Shown one piece after another: positions 44,516 through 53,703 of a DNA stretch of 64,000 bases. The notes under the pieces are model-generated. The model saw only the letters and a program-made list of their open reading frames with translations, had not been told where the DNA came from and did not search any database. Position 1 is the stretch's first letter. Every line of letters begins with the position of its first letter. Source of the stretch: Raineyella sp. W15-4 (GTDB lineage Bacteria > Actinomycetota > Actinomycetes > Propionibacteriales > Propionibacteriaceae); NCBI RefSeq assembly GCF_033170155.1, contig NZ_CP137079.1, forward strand, positions 2,542,001 through 2,606,000. Direction: 5' to 3'. The translations under genes and the position numbers were made by a program.

Positions 44516-47500
44516 TCAGTGGAAGTCGCGGGAGGTGTGCCGGACGCTGACCGGCAGCGGCTCGATGTGGTCGGCGACCAGGTTGGTGACCCCCTCGGGT
44601 GACCGTTCGAGGATGCCGCGGACGATCAGGCCCGGGGCCTCGCGGATCAGCCGCCGGTAGCGGGTCCAGACCCCGGCGGAGCAGATGACGTTGACCAGGC
44701 CGTGCTCGTCCTCGAGGTTGACGAAGGTGACCCCCGAGGCGCTGGACGGCCGCTGCCGGTGGGTGACCAGCCCGGCGACCCGGATCCGGCGACCGGGTTC
44801 GGCGGTCCGGACCGCGGCCGAGGTCAGCACGCCGTGCTCGTCGAGTCGTGGCCGGAGATGGGCGAGCAAGTGGTCGGAGGTCGAGAGCCCGGTCGCCCAG
44901 AGGTCGTCGGCGAGCACCTCGAGACCGGTCGGGGCGTCGAACAGCGGTGGCTGCAGCGGTGCCACCAGGCCCGGCAGGGTCCCGGCCTGGTCCAGCGCGG
45001 CGGTGCCGGCCCGCCACAGGGCCTGCCGACGGGTCAGGCCGAGACGGTCGAAGGCCCCGGCGGTGGCCAGTGCCGACAGCTGCTCCTCGGTCAGGCCGGC
45101 CCGCCGGACGAGGTCCTCCAGGGAGGCGTACGGCCCGCCGGTGTCGCGCTCGGCGACGATCCGTTCGGCCACCGTCCGGCCGATCCCCCGGACCGCTGCC
45201 AGGCCGAGCCGGACGGCGAACCGGCCGTCCCGGCGATGCTCCGCACCGACGTCGGGGGCGGCGGGGTCGAACTCCCCCACCGTCGGCTGCTCGGGGTCGA
45301 GGCAGGAGTCGAGGCCGGTGGCGGCCCGGCGCCCGTCGAGCGGCTCCAGGTCGGCGTCGACCCCCGAGCACTGCAGGTCGGGCCGGCGCACCTCGACCCC
45401 GTGGCGGCGGGCGTCAGCGGTCAGGGTGGCCGGTGAGTAGAACCCCATCGGCTGGGCCCGCAGCAGCCCGGCCAGGAAAGCCGCCGGATAGTGCAGTTTG
45501 AGCCAGGAGCTGGCGTAGACCAGCAGCGCGAAACTCAGCGAGTGGGACTCGGCGAAGCCGAAGTTCGCGAACGCCTGGATCTGGGCGTAGAGATGGTCGG
45601 CGGCCCGGCCGGTCAGCCCGTTGCCGGCCATCCCGGCGTAGAGCTTCTTCTTCAGCGACTCGATCCGCTCGATCCCCCGCTTGGAGCCCATCGCCCGGCG
45701 CAGCAGGTCGGCGTCCTCACCGCTGCACTCGCCGACCGCCATCGCCATCTGCATCAGTTGTTCCTGGAAGATCGGCACGCCGAGGGTGCGCTTCAGCACC
45801 GGCTCGAGCTTGGGGTGGGCGTACGTGACCGGTTCCTGGCCGAGCTTGCGGCGGACGAACGGGTGCACCGCCCCGCCCTGGATGGGCCCCGGGCGGATCA
45901 GGGCGATCTCGATCACCAGGTCGTAGAACCTCCGGGGCCGCAGCCGGGGCAGCAGCCCCATCTGGGCGCGGGACTCCACCTGGAACACCCCGATCGCGTC
46001 GGCCCGGCAGAGCATGTCGTAGACCGCCGGTTCCTCCGTGGGGATGGTCGCCAGCCGCCAGGTCTCACCGGTGCCGCCGCGGATGATGGTGAAGCAGTGC
46101 TGCAGCGCGGCGAGCATGCCCAGGCCGAGCAGGTCGAACTTCACCAGCCCCATCCACTCGGCATCGTCCTTATCCCACTGGATCACCGTCCGGCCGGCCA
46201 TCCGGGCGTGCTCGATCGGCACCACCTCCCCCACCGGGCGCTCGGTGAGCACCATCCCCCCGGAGTGGATGCCCAGGTGCCGGGGGGCCTTCAGCAGCTG
46301 GCCGGCCAGGTCGAGGACGCCCTGCGGGACGCCCGTCGGCTGCTCGGCGGACTCGTCCGAGGGGTCCGGCAGCGATCGGTGCTCGACCTGGCGGGCGAAG
46401 GCGTCCTGCTGGCCGGGTGAGTAGCCGAGTGCCTTGGCGACGTCCCGGACGGCGTTCTTCGGCCGGTACTGGATGACATTGCAGACCTGGGCGGCCCGCT
46501 CCCGCCCGTAGCGTTCGAACACCCACTGGATGATCTCCTCGCGACGGTCGGAGTCGAAGTCCACGTCGATGTCGGGTTCCTCGTCCCGCAGCGCCGACAG
46601 GAAGCGCTCGAAAGGCAGGTCGTAGCGGATGGAGTCCACCGCGGTGATGTCCAGCAGGTAACAGACTGCGGAGTTGGCGGCCGATCCCCGGCCCTGGCAC
46701 AGGATGCCACGGCGCCGGGCCTCGGCGACGATGTCGTGCACGATCAGGAAGTAGCCGGGGAAATCCTTGGCCTCGATCACCGCCAGCTCCCGCTCGATCC
46801 TCGCCCGGCCGGCGTCGTCCAGCCGGGGGTACTTCTCCGGGACCGCCCGCCGGACCAGCTCCCGCAGCCAGGACATCGGGGTGTGGCCCGCCGGCACCTG
46901 CTGCTTCGGCAGCGCGGGCTTGGCCAGACGCAGCGAGAAGGCCAGCTCGTCGGCGAGCTCCACGGTGCGCTCCACGGCTCCGGGATAGCGGGCGAAGAGT
47001 CGACTCATCTCCACTCCCGACCGCAGGAAGGCCGCCCCGGCGGCCGGTAGCCAGCCGTCCAGGTCGTCCAGGCTCCGGTTGGCCCGGATCGCCGCGACGG
47101 TCTGGGCGAGCAGGTGCTGCGCGGGGGTGGCGTAGTGCACGTTCCCGGTCGCCAGGGTGGGCAGCCCCCGAGCGGCGGCGAGCCCGGCCAGCGCGTCGTT
47201 GTGGGTCGAGTCCAGCGGGTGGCCGTGGTCGGTCAGCTCGACGTACACCCGGCGGTGGCCGAACAGATCGACCAGGGCGTCCAGCTCCCGTCCGGCCGCC
47301 TCGGCCCCACCGGCGAGCAGTCCCTGGCGGACCGCCCCCTTGCGGCAGCCGGTCAGCACCGCCCAGTGCCCGTCGGCGGCCTCCGCCAGTCGGTCCAGGT
47401 CGTAGACCGGCCGGCCCTTCTCGGCCCCGGCGAGCTGGGCGTCGGTGATCGCCCGGGCCAGTCGGTGATACCCCTCCTCGCCGGCGGCCAGCACCAGCAG

Positions 47501-47923
47501 ATGGGTGCCCTCCGGGTCGGGCCGGCCGTTCTGGGGCACGGTCAGGCCCAGGGACAGTTCGGCACCGAAGACGGTCTTCACCTTGATGGGTTCGGCGGCC
47601 TCGGTGGGCTCGGCGGCCTCGGCGAACCGGCTGATCCCGTAGAGCCCGTCGTGGTCGGTGAGGGCCAGCGCGGACAGCCCGAGCCGTTCTGCCTCGATGA
47701 GCAGGTCTTCCGGCGAGGAGGCGCCGTCGAGGAAGGAGTAGGACGAGTGGGCGTGCAGCTCGGCGTACGGCACGGGATCCTCGGGCCGTACGACCGGCGG
47801 CGGGCGGTAGCGGCCGCGCTTGTGGGAGATCGGCGCGTCCACCCCGGTCGGTGAGGACGGACGGGGATCGCTCAGCGTCCGTTCGAGATCGGCCCAGGGC
47901 ATCGGCGGGTTGTGGAAGCCCAT
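44516..47923 (-). CDS. dnaE2: Error-prone DNA polymerase DnaE2
   Basis: A 1135-residue C-family polymerase. The PHP domain starts YAELHAHSSYSFLDGASSP at about 50; the catalytic Asp pair is in EEPDIDVDFDSDRRE; GFAESHSLSFALLVYASSWLK is the fingers region, and the C-terminal OB fold reads SSASGVTFVNLEDE. MGFHNPPMPWADLERTL is the usual DnaE2 start, so ATG 47923 is chosen. In mycobacteria it performs mutagenic translesion synthesis with ImuB and ImuA'. Here it is third in that operon, 16 bases after imuB. Confidence 0.97.
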   Translation of the reverse strand: MGFHNPPMPWADLERTLSDPRPSSPTGVDAPISHKRGRYRPPPVVRPEDPVPYAELHAHSSYSFLDGASSPEDLLIEAERLGLSALALTDHDGLYGISRFAEAAEPTEAAEPIKVKTVFGAELSLGLTVPQNGRPDPEGTHLLVLAAGEEGYHRLARAITDAQLAGAEKGRPVYDLDRLAEAADGHWAVLTGCRKGAVRQGLLAGGAEAAGRELDALVDLFGHRRVYVELTDHGHPLDSTHNDALAGLAAARGLPTLATGNVHYATPAQHLLAQTVAAIRANRSLDDLDGWLPAAGAAFLRSGVEMSRLFARYPGAVERTVELADELAFSLRLAKPALPKQQVPAGHTPMSWLRELVRRAVPEKYPRLDDAGRARIERELAVIEAKDFPGYFLIVHDIVAEARRRGILCQGRGSAANSAVCYLLDITAVDSIRYDLPFERFLSALRDEEPDIDVDFDSDRREEIIQWVFERYGRERAAQVCNVIQYRPKNAVRDVAKALGYSPGQQDAFARQVEHRSLPDPSDESAEQPTGVPQGVLDLAGQLLKAPRHLGIHSGGMVLTERPVGEVVPIEHARMAGRTVIQWDKDDAEWMGLVKFDLLGLGMLAALQHCFTIIRGGTGETWRLATIPTEEPAVYDMLCRADAIGVFQVESRAQMGLLPRLRPRRFYDLVIEIALIRPGPIQGGAVHPFVRRKLGQEPVTYAHPKLEPVLKRTLGVPIFQEQLMQMAMAVGECSGEDADLLRRAMGSKRGIERIESLKKKLYAGMAGNGLTGRAADHLYAQIQAFANFGFAESHSLSFALLVYASSWLKLHYPAAFLAGLLRAQPMGFYSPATLTADARRHGVEVRRPDLQCSGVDADLEPLDGRRAATGLDSCLDPEQPTVGEFDPAAPDVGAEHRRDGRFAVRLGLAAVRGIGRTVAERIVAERDTGGPYASLEDLVRRAGLTEEQLSALATAGAFDRLGLTRRQALWRAGTAALDQAGTLPGLVAPLQPPLFDAPTGLEVLADDLWATGLSTSDHLLAHLRPRLDEHGVLTSAAVRTAEPGRRIRVAGLVTHRQRPSSASGVTFVNLEDEHGLVNVICSAGVWTRYRRLIREAPGLIVRGILERSPEGVTNLVADHIEPLPVSVRHTSRDFH

Positions 47924-47939
47924 CAGCCATCCCTCCCCA

Positions 47940-49532
47940 TCAGTCGTACCTCCCCTCGGCCCACCAGCCACCGTCGTCGTCGCACAGCAGCAGCCAGGCG
48001 GTCTGGGTGTCGTCGATCACCTGGAACCGGTGGGCCCGGTGTCGCCGGACGGGGTCCCAGCTGTGCTCGTCCAGCGACCACGGGCCGGCCCAGGCGATGA
48101 TCGGACGCCGCCGACCGCCCTCGACCAGCACGGCGGGTGGAGCCGAGACGGCGCCCCGCCCGTCCACACCGACCCCGGAACTGTCCGCGGCAAGGACCAG
48201 CACCCCCGGGAGCTCCTCGAACACGGTCGCCGGCAGCGGGGCCGGCAGGTGACCGGGCCACGGGCGATCCGGCGGCAGCGGCAGCTCCACCCGGTCCCCC
48301 CACGGGACGAACACCTGGCGTTCGGCCAGCCGACGACCACCGCCGATCGTCGCGGTGACCACACCGTCCGCCCCCAGCATCGCCTGCACTCGGGACAGGG
48401 CGTGGTGTACCCGTTCGTCCGGGCCGGTGCCGAACAACCCCGGGGTGTGGTGGGCGCTGTCGTCCACCGTGACCGGTTCCAGCCGGACCCGGACCAGGCG
48501 ACTGCCGAGCTGGCCGCCCGCCGCGGCCTGCAGCTGCCAGCGCACCCGGTCGACCACCGCCGCCGGGTCGAACGCGGCGGGGTGCCCCCACACCCGGTCG
48601 ACGTGCTCGCCCTCCTCGGCCGTCAGCCCCACCCGCAGCTCGGTGCACACCAGGTGGTGCCCGGACAGTCCGGCGACGAACTCCTCGGCGGTCGCCCGGA
48701 CGGCGAACGCGACCTGGTCGACCAGTTCCAGCGGGGGCGAGAACTCGACCGTCCGGGTCAGGTCGACCGGCGGGATGCGCGGCTGCACGGCGCGGGAGTC
48801 CCGGCCACCGGCCAGCGCGTGCAGCCTGGCACCGCGGTCGCCGAAGCGGTCCCGCACCATCTGTGCGTCGAGTGCGGCGAACTCCCCCAGTCGGCGGACA
48901 CCGAGCCTCGGCAGCAGACCGGCCAGCTCGGCGTCGCCGAGCCGGTTCACCGGCAGGGCGGCCAGGAAGTCGGCCGACGTGCCCGGGGGCACGATACGGA
49001 TCGGCTCGGGCTCGGCGGAGCCGGACGGGCCCGATCCGGGCACGGTGCCGCGCAGGGCCGGATCGTAGGCGGCCTGCTCAGCGGTGAACACCCCGTCGGC
49101 GATCCCGGCCTGCACTCCGGCCAGGCCGGTGGTCGCCATCGCGGCCAGCAGGGCGGCGGCCGCCGGCTGCTCACCGCCGTAGTAGCGGGCCGGGCCGCGT
49201 ATCCGGAGCGCCACCAGCCCGGGGCGGATCACCTGGATGCCAGGGCTGACCTGTTCCAGCCGGTCCAGCACCGGCGCGAACAGCCGGTGGTCCCGGTCGG
49301 CGTCAGCCGGCACCACCCGCAGCGTCGGGCAACACGCCTGGGCCTCCCGCCGTCGCTGGCCGCGGCGCACTCCCTCGGCATGGGCGGCCGCAGAGCAGGA
49401 GACCACCCGGTTGGCCTCGACCACCGCCACCGGGTCATCGGCGCTGCCGCCTCCGGCCCGGGCCCACGCGGTCACCGGCCATTCGGGGAACCACAGCACG
49501 CAGCAGCGCATCGGCCGATCCGTCACCGCCAT
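47940..49532 (-). CDS. imuB: ImuB, inactive Y-family polymerase homologue of the mutasome
   Basis: A 530-residue Y-family polymerase-like protein. The beginning RCCVLWFPEWPVTAWA replaces the DxD-type catalytic start of active Y-polymerases, as in ImuB, which serves as hub binding the sliding clamp, DnaE2 and ImuA'. Later parts contain the helix-hairpin-helix stretch LLPRLGVRRLGEFAAL. The C-terminal ends GGWWAEGRYD. The ATG overlaps the imuA' stop (TGATG). Confidence 0.93.
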   Translation of the reverse strand: MAVTDRPMRCCVLWFPEWPVTAWARAGGGSADDPVAVVEANRVVSCSAAAHAEGVRRGQRRREAQACCPTLRVVPADADRDHRLFAPVLDRLEQVSPGIQVIRPGLVALRIRGPARYYGGEQPAAAALLAAMATTGLAGVQAGIADGVFTAEQAAYDPALRGTVPGSGPSGSAEPEPIRIVPPGTSADFLAALPVNRLGDAELAGLLPRLGVRRLGEFAALDAQMVRDRFGDRGARLHALAGGRDSRAVQPRIPPVDLTRTVEFSPPLELVDQVAFAVRATAEEFVAGLSGHHLVCTELRVGLTAEEGEHVDRVWGHPAAFDPAAVVDRVRWQLQAAAGGQLGSRLVRVRLEPVTVDDSAHHTPGLFGTGPDERVHHALSRVQAMLGADGVVTATIGGGRRLAERQVFVPWGDRVELPLPPDRPWPGHLPAPLPATVFEELPGVLVLAADSSGVGVDGRGAVSAPPAVLVEGGRRRPIIAWAGPWSLDEHSWDPVRRHRAHRFQVIDDTQTAWLLLCDDDGGWWAEGRYD

Positions 49533-50263
49533 CACCCCACCGCCTTCAACCGCCCGGCAGCCTTGAACGGCTCGGTGGCCTCCAACGGCACAGCGACGGG
49601 AGCCGGTGGCGCCACCGGCTCCAGTCGACCGTCCGGGCCGGGCAGCAGCAGCCTGGCACTGTGCGGCCGTGGAGTACGCCGGGAGGTGACGGTCAGGGTC
49701 ACTTCCCGCCCGGTCAGATAGCCGTGCCCGGCCCCCACGCCGGACCAGTGCGGCGCCTCCACCCGCAGCGACGCCTCGGCCCGTGGCCACTCCCCGACCA
49801 CCAGCAGCGTCGCCTCCCGGTCCCACAGCCGCGCCGACAACCGGGCGGCGTCCGCTGGGCGCACCGCACCGCCGGGACGGACGGCGATCACGCCCAGCAC
49901 CTCGGCTAACGCGGCGACCACCGCCAGCCACCGGTCCCCCGGTTGCGGAACCAACGCCAGCCGATCCAGCACCACCCCGGCCTGGCCGGCCGCCTCCACG
50001 CCCACCTCCGGCAGACCCACGACGCCGCACCAGGCACCGGCCCGGGAGGGCTCGGCCAGCAGGGCGAGCAGCAGGGCGCCGGCGGTGTCCAGGGTGTAGG
50101 CGGAGCCCGACCGCAGCCCGGCATCGGGCAGCAACCCGGTCAGTCCGGGGGGCACGGCGAACACCCGCTGCGGCGCCCGATCGGTTTGGGTGTCCACCTG
50201 GGCGCGCAGCTGCCGGATCAGCTCCGGGGACGGCGAGGCGACAACCGTAGGGCGAGAGGACAC
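49532..50263 (-). CDS. imuA': ImuA', RecA-like mutasome accessory protein
   Basis: A 243-residue protein of the actinobacterial ImuA' type, weakly RecA-like: VVASPSPELIRQLRAQV, GLRSGSAYTLDTAGALLLALL, then LDRLALVPQPGDRWLAVVAAL. The P-loop is not conserved, as usual for ImuA'. It partners with ImuB. The frame runs back to ATG 50311, but the SOS box would then lie inside the gene; GTG 50263, preceded by GGAGAG, is the better start. Confidence 0.85.
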   Translation of the reverse strand: MSSRPTVVASPSPELIRQLRAQVDTQTDRAPQRVFAVPPGLTGLLPDAGLRSGSAYTLDTAGALLLALLAEPSRAGAWCGVVGLPEVGVEAAGQAGVVLDRLALVPQPGDRWLAVVAALAEVLGVIAVRPGGAVRPADAARLSARLWDREATLLVVGEWPRAEASLRVEAPHWSGVGAGHGYLTGREVTLTVTSRRTPRPHSARLLLPGPDGRLEPVAPPAPVAVPLEATEPFKAAGRLKAVG

Positions 50264-50273
50264 CTCTCCATGA

Positions 50274-50289
50274 TCGAACGAGTGTTCTA
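50274..50289 (-). promoter_or_regulatory. SOS (LexA) box before imuA'
   Basis: TCGAACGAGTGTTCTA matches the actinobacterial LexA consensus (TCGAAC N4 GTTCGA) at all but one or two outer bases. The minus-strand reading starts TAGAAC, which can double as the -10 box, so LexA would block the promoter of the whole mutasome operon. Confidence 0.9.
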
Positions 50290-50294
50290 TTTGG

Positions 50295-50798
50295 TCAAGG
50301 GCGACGTCCACCCGGCATCTGCGCCAGCAGTTCGCGGGCCTTCATCGTCACCTTGTGCTCGCAGAGCACCTCGTAGCGGGTGGCGAAGGTCTGGCTGATC
50401 GAGGTGAAGTCCCGTCTGCCGCGGGTGAAGGCGTAGCCGATCAGCGCGAACACGACGCTGATCACCACGCCCACGCCGACACCGATCGCCGCCAGCAGGT
50501 ACGGGTTCGATGACGGGGGGTAGAAGATCATCGCCATGATGCCGAACAGCAGGCCGATCGACAGGCCGTTGCCCAGCCCGCGGTTCACCACCGTGGCCCA
50601 GTCCCGCCGGCCGGTGACCCGCTCGACGGACCGCAGGTCGGTGCCGACGATCGCCAGGTTCTGCACCGGGAAGTGATGGTCGGACAGGTAGTCGACGGCC
50701 CGCTGGGCCTCCTCATAGCTGGCGTACGTCCCCAACAGCTGGGGGAACTCGAGCTCGAAGGGCGATCCGAGCCGGCGGATGGGATCGGGCAGCGACAT
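50295..50798 (-). CDS. General-stress-protein-like membrane protein
   Basis: A 167-residue protein with a 'general stress protein 17M-like' N-terminal domain (LGTYASYEEAQRAVDYLSD, NLAIVGTDLRSVERV) and two adjacent membrane helices (GNGLSIGLLFGIMAMIFYP, YLLAAIGVGVGVVISVVFALIGYAFT). The end is basic and cytoplasmic. It starts one base after the CoA-lyase-like gene stop, implying co-transcription. Common in actinobacteria; function unknown. Confidence 0.85.
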   Translation of the reverse strand: MSLPDPIRRLGSPFELEFPQLLGTYASYEEAQRAVDYLSDHHFPVQNLAIVGTDLRSVERVTGRRDWATVVNRGLGNGLSIGLLFGIMAMIFYPPSSNPYLLAAIGVGVGVVISVVFALIGYAFTRGRRDFTSISQTFATRYEVLCEHKVTMKARELLAQMPGGRRP

Positions 50799-50799
50799 C

Positions 50800-51756
50800 T
50801 CAGACCCCTTCGCCGGCCGGTGAGGGGGTCAGCCCGGCGGCGCGGCCCCGCGCGGCGACGACCGCGGCGAGCTTCATCCCCGCCTCGTCGACCATCTCCT
50901 CGTCCACCACGATCGCGCCCACCGCGCCACCGGCCGCGGACGTCGCCTCGGCGTAGCGGGCGATGATCCGCTCGGCCCGGTCGTACGCCGCCTGGTCCGG
51001 GGAGAACACCTCGTTGCCCGCCGCGACCTGGCCCGGGTGCAGCACCCACTTGCCGTCGTAGCCCAGCGCCGCCGACCGGCGGGCGGCCGCGGTGAAGCCC
51101 TCCACGTCGCGGATGGCGACGTACGGCCCGTCGATCGCGGCGATGCCGTGGGCCCGGGCGGCGACCAGGATCGACATCAACACGTGGTGGTAGGCGTCGG
51201 CGATCTCGTAGCCGGCGGGCTGGGCGCCGACGTTGAGGCTCGGCATGCCCATCGAGGCGGCGAAGTCACCCGGCCCGTACACCAATGACTGCATTCGCGG
51301 CGAAGCCCCGGCGATCGCCTCGGCGGCCAGCAGACCGCGGGCGTCCTCGATCTGGGCCTCGATGCCGATCCGGCCGACCGGCAGGTGATGGGTACGCTCC
51401 ACCTGGGTCAGCAGCAGGTCGAGGGCGCGGATGTGGTCCGGCCCCTGGACCTTGGGCAGCACTAGGGCGTCGATCCGGGCACCGGCAGCGCCGACGACCT
51501 CGATCACGTCGGCGTAGGTCCACTCGGTGGTCCAGTCGTTGACCCGGACGGTGACCGTCGGCGCGGTCCAGTCGCGGTGCAGGTACTCGACGACACGGCC
51601 GCGGGCCTCGGCCTTCGCCGCCGGCGCCACCGCGTCCTCCAGGTCGAGGAAGACCGCGTCGACCCCCATCCCGAGGGCCTTGGTGAGGAAGCGGTCACTG
51701 GAACCCGGCACAGCGAGGACGGTGCGGCGGATGGCGGGACTGTCTGCGGTCTTCAC
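50800..51756 (-). CDS. HpcH/HpaI/CitE-type CoA-ester lyase
   Basis: A 318-residue TIM-barrel lyase of the citrate lyase beta/CitE-like family: RTVLAVPGSSDRFLTKAL, GVDAVFLDLEDAVAP, VLPKVQGPDHI, IEAQIEDARGLLAAE, YGPGDFAASMGMPS and GKWVLHPGQV. Known members split malyl- or citramalyl-CoA or similar; the substrate here is open. GTG 51756 follows a TAGGGT box by six bases. Confidence 0.9.
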   Translation of the reverse strand: MKTADSPAIRRTVLAVPGSSDRFLTKALGMGVDAVFLDLEDAVAPAAKAEARGRVVEYLHRDWTAPTVTVRVNDWTTEWTYADVIEVVGAAGARIDALVLPKVQGPDHIRALDLLLTQVERTHHLPVGRIGIEAQIEDARGLLAAEAIAGASPRMQSLVYGPGDFAASMGMPSLNVGAQPAGYEIADAYHHVLMSILVAARAHGIAAIDGPYVAIRDVEGFTAAARRSAALGYDGKWVLHPGQVAAGNEVFSPDQAAYDRAERIIARYAEATSAAGGAVGAIVVDEEMVDEAGMKLAAVVAARGRAAGLTPSPAGEGV

Positions 51757-51762
51757 ACCCCA

Positions 51763-51768
51763 ACCCTA
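51763..51768 (-). promoter_or_regulatory. -10 box TAGGGT, leaderless CoA-lyase gene
   Basis: TAGGGT, then 6 nt, then GTG at 51756. Confidence 0.55.
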
Positions 51769-51790
51769 GGCCCCGGGCGGAGGAGCACGA

Positions 51791-51796
51791 TACTCT
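51791..51796 (+). promoter_or_regulatory. -10 box TACTCT, leaderless MgtE-N/CBS gene
   Basis: TACTCT, then 7 nt, then GTG at 51804. Confidence 0.55.
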
Positions 51797-51803
51797 CCCC
51801 CAC

Positions 51804-53150
51804 GTGAGCGCGAGCAGCACTTCGATCTTCGTCTCCCGGCTGCGCCGGCTGCCGGTCATGGACACCGCCGGCGACAAGCTCGGCACCGTCCGCGACGTCG
51901 TCGTCCAGGTCAGATCCGCCGGACGGGCACCGCGGGCCAAGGGCTTGGTCGTCGAGTTGTTCGCCCAGCACCGGGTGTTCGTGCCGATGGTGCGGGTCCG
52001 GACGATCTCCGCACTGCAGGTGACCATCTCGGGGGTGCTCAACACCCGGCGCTTCGAGCGGCGCGAGTCGGAGATCCTCGTCCAGCAGGACCTGTTCGAC
52101 ACGCAGGTCCGCCGCCGCGGGACGGACAAGCCGTCCTGGGTGTACGACGTGTCGATCCGCCAGGCCCGGTCCCACGACTGGGAGATCGACGAGGTGGCTC
52201 TGCGCTCCTCGAGCGGGCCGTTCGCCCGGCGTACGTACGACACCATCGTGGACTGGAGCGATGTCGACGTGTTCGTCGTCGGGGCCGGCCGGTCCACCCG
52301 GGAGGTGCTGGCCCGGATGGAGGACATGAAGCCCGCCGACGTCGCCCGGGAGCTGCACGACATGACCCGGGAGCGCCGCAAGGAGATCGCCGCCGCACTG
52401 GACGACGAGTCCCTGGCCGACGCCCTCGAGGAGTTGCCGGAGGACGTCCAGGTCGAACTGATCCAGGCGCTGGAGGTCGAGCGCGCGGCGGACATCCTCG
52501 AGGAGATGGATCCCGACGACGCGGCCGACCTGGTCGCCGAGCTCACCCCCGAGGTGGCCGAACGGCTGCTCGACCGGATGGAGCCCGAGGAGGCCCAGGA
52601 CGTCCGCCGGCTGATGACGTACGGCGAGTTCACCGCCGGTGGTCTGATGACCCCCGAGCCGATCATCCTCGCCCCCGACGACACCGTCGCCACCGCACTG
52701 GCCCGGGTCCGGGTCGAGGACATTACCCCCGCGCTGGCCGCGATGGTCTACGTCTGCCGGTCCCCGCTGGAGGCTCCCACCGGCCGGTTCCTGGGCGCGG
52801 TGCACATCCAACGGCTGCTCCGCGAGCCGCCGTCCCTCTACGTGTCCGGGCTGGTCGACACCGAACTGGAGCCACTCCGGCCGGAGGCGCACGTCTCGAC
52901 GGTGAGCCGCTACTTCGCCACCTACAACCTGGTCTGCGCCCCGGTCGTCAACGAGGACCGGCAGCTGCTCGGCGCGGTGACCGTCGACGACGTGCTCGAC
53001 GCGATGCTGCCCGACGACTGGCGCGGCGACCAGATGGACGGGCTGGCCCCCAGCGAGGCGCACTGGGCCGCCGACCGGGTGACCCGCGATCTCGAGTTGC
53101 GCCGCTCCCGGTCCACGGGGAAGGAGGCCTCCGATGGCCGATCCCACTGA
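51804..53150 (+). CDS. Soluble MgtE N-domain/CBS-pair protein
   Basis: A 448-residue cytoplasmic protein built of a PRC-barrel-like N-terminus (about 8-80, RRLPVMDTAGDKLGTVRDVV), a middle region, an MgtE-type superhelix (KPADVARELHDM, LEELPEDVQVELIQAL, MDPDDAADLVAEL) and two CBS motifs. It has no membrane helices, so unlike MgtE it is not a channel by itself. It may sense Mg or nucleotide and act on another transporter. Followed by, and overlapping, a DUF1003 gene. Confidence 0.88.
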   Translation: MSASSTSIFVSRLRRLPVMDTAGDKLGTVRDVVVQVRSAGRAPRAKGLVVELFAQHRVFVPMVRVRTISALQVTISGVLNTRRFERRESEILVQQDLFDTQVRRRGTDKPSWVYDVSIRQARSHDWEIDEVALRSSSGPFARRTYDTIVDWSDVDVFVVGAGRSTREVLARMEDMKPADVARELHDMTRERRKEIAAALDDESLADALEELPEDVQVELIQALEVERAADILEEMDPDDAADLVAELTPEVAERLLDRMEPEEAQDVRRLMTYGEFTAGGLMTPEPIILAPDDTVATALARVRVEDITPALAAMVYVCRSPLEAPTGRFLGAVHIQRLLREPPSLYVSGLVDTELEPLRPEAHVSTVSRYFATYNLVCAPVVNEDRQLLGAVTVDDVLDAMLPDDWRGDQMDGLAPSEAHWAADRVTRDLELRRSRSTGKEASDGRSH

Positions 53151-53670
53151 CCGTCTCAGCACTGATCGCCTCAACACGCCCGGCCGGTCGCGATGGCGGC
53201 GCGGGTCGGACGAGGACAGCGACACCTTCGGTCGGTTCGCCGAGACCTTCGCGCGGTTCATGGGCACGCCGGCCTTCCTCGCCTGGATGACGGTCTTCGT
53301 GGTCGTCTGGTGCGCCCTCAACGTGATCGGCATCTTCGGCCTGCGGTGGGACCCCTACCCCTTCATCCTGCTGAACCTGTTCTTCTCGACTCAGGCGTCG
53401 TACTCGGCCCCACTGATCCTGCTGGCGGAGAACCGGCAGACCGACCGGGACCACGTACGCCTCGCCGAGGACCGCAAGCAGGCCGCACAGAGCCGGGCCG
53501 ACACCGACTTCCTGGCCCGTGAGATCGCCGCCCTGCGCGCCTCGGTGAACGAGCTGGCGACCCGCGACTACGTCCGCTCGGAGCTGCGCAACGAGCTGCG
53601 TGAGCTGCTCACCGAACTGGACGAGGAACGCGAGCCGGCCGAGGACCGGACGCCATCCGGCCGGCCCTGA
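53134..53670 (+). CDS. DUF1003 membrane protein
   Basis: A 178-residue protein with two membrane helices (PAFLAWMTVFVVVWCALNVIGIF and PFILLNLFFSTQASYSAPLILL) and the DUF1003 stretch NRQTDRDHVRLAEDRKQ, then a charged coiled coil. The start ATG 53134 follows a perfect AAGGAGG and overlaps the previous gene by 17 bases, so the two proteins are probably functionally paired. Function unknown. Confidence 0.92.
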   Translation: MADPTDRLSTDRLNTPGRSRWRRGSDEDSDTFGRFAETFARFMGTPAFLAWMTVFVVVWCALNVIGIFGLRWDPYPFILLNLFFSTQASYSAPLILLAENRQTDRDHVRLAEDRKQAAQSRADTDFLAREIAALRASVNELATRDYVRSELRNELRELLTELDEEREPAEDRTPSGRP

Positions 53671-53690
53671 GCACCGTTGTGGCCACCGGT

Positions 53691-53696
53691 TAGCCT
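53691..53696 (+). promoter_or_regulatory. mrp: -10 box TAGCCT, leaderless mrp
   Basis: TAGCCT, then 7 nt, then ATG at 53704. Confidence 0.55.
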
Positions 53697-53703
53697 GTGG
53701 ATC

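Noticed and set aside
41415-45371. A 1318-codon minus-strand open frame
   Set aside because: It runs antisense to the MFS, pepP and corA genes and out of frame in dnaE2, with repetitive low-information sequence. All four true genes are well supported.
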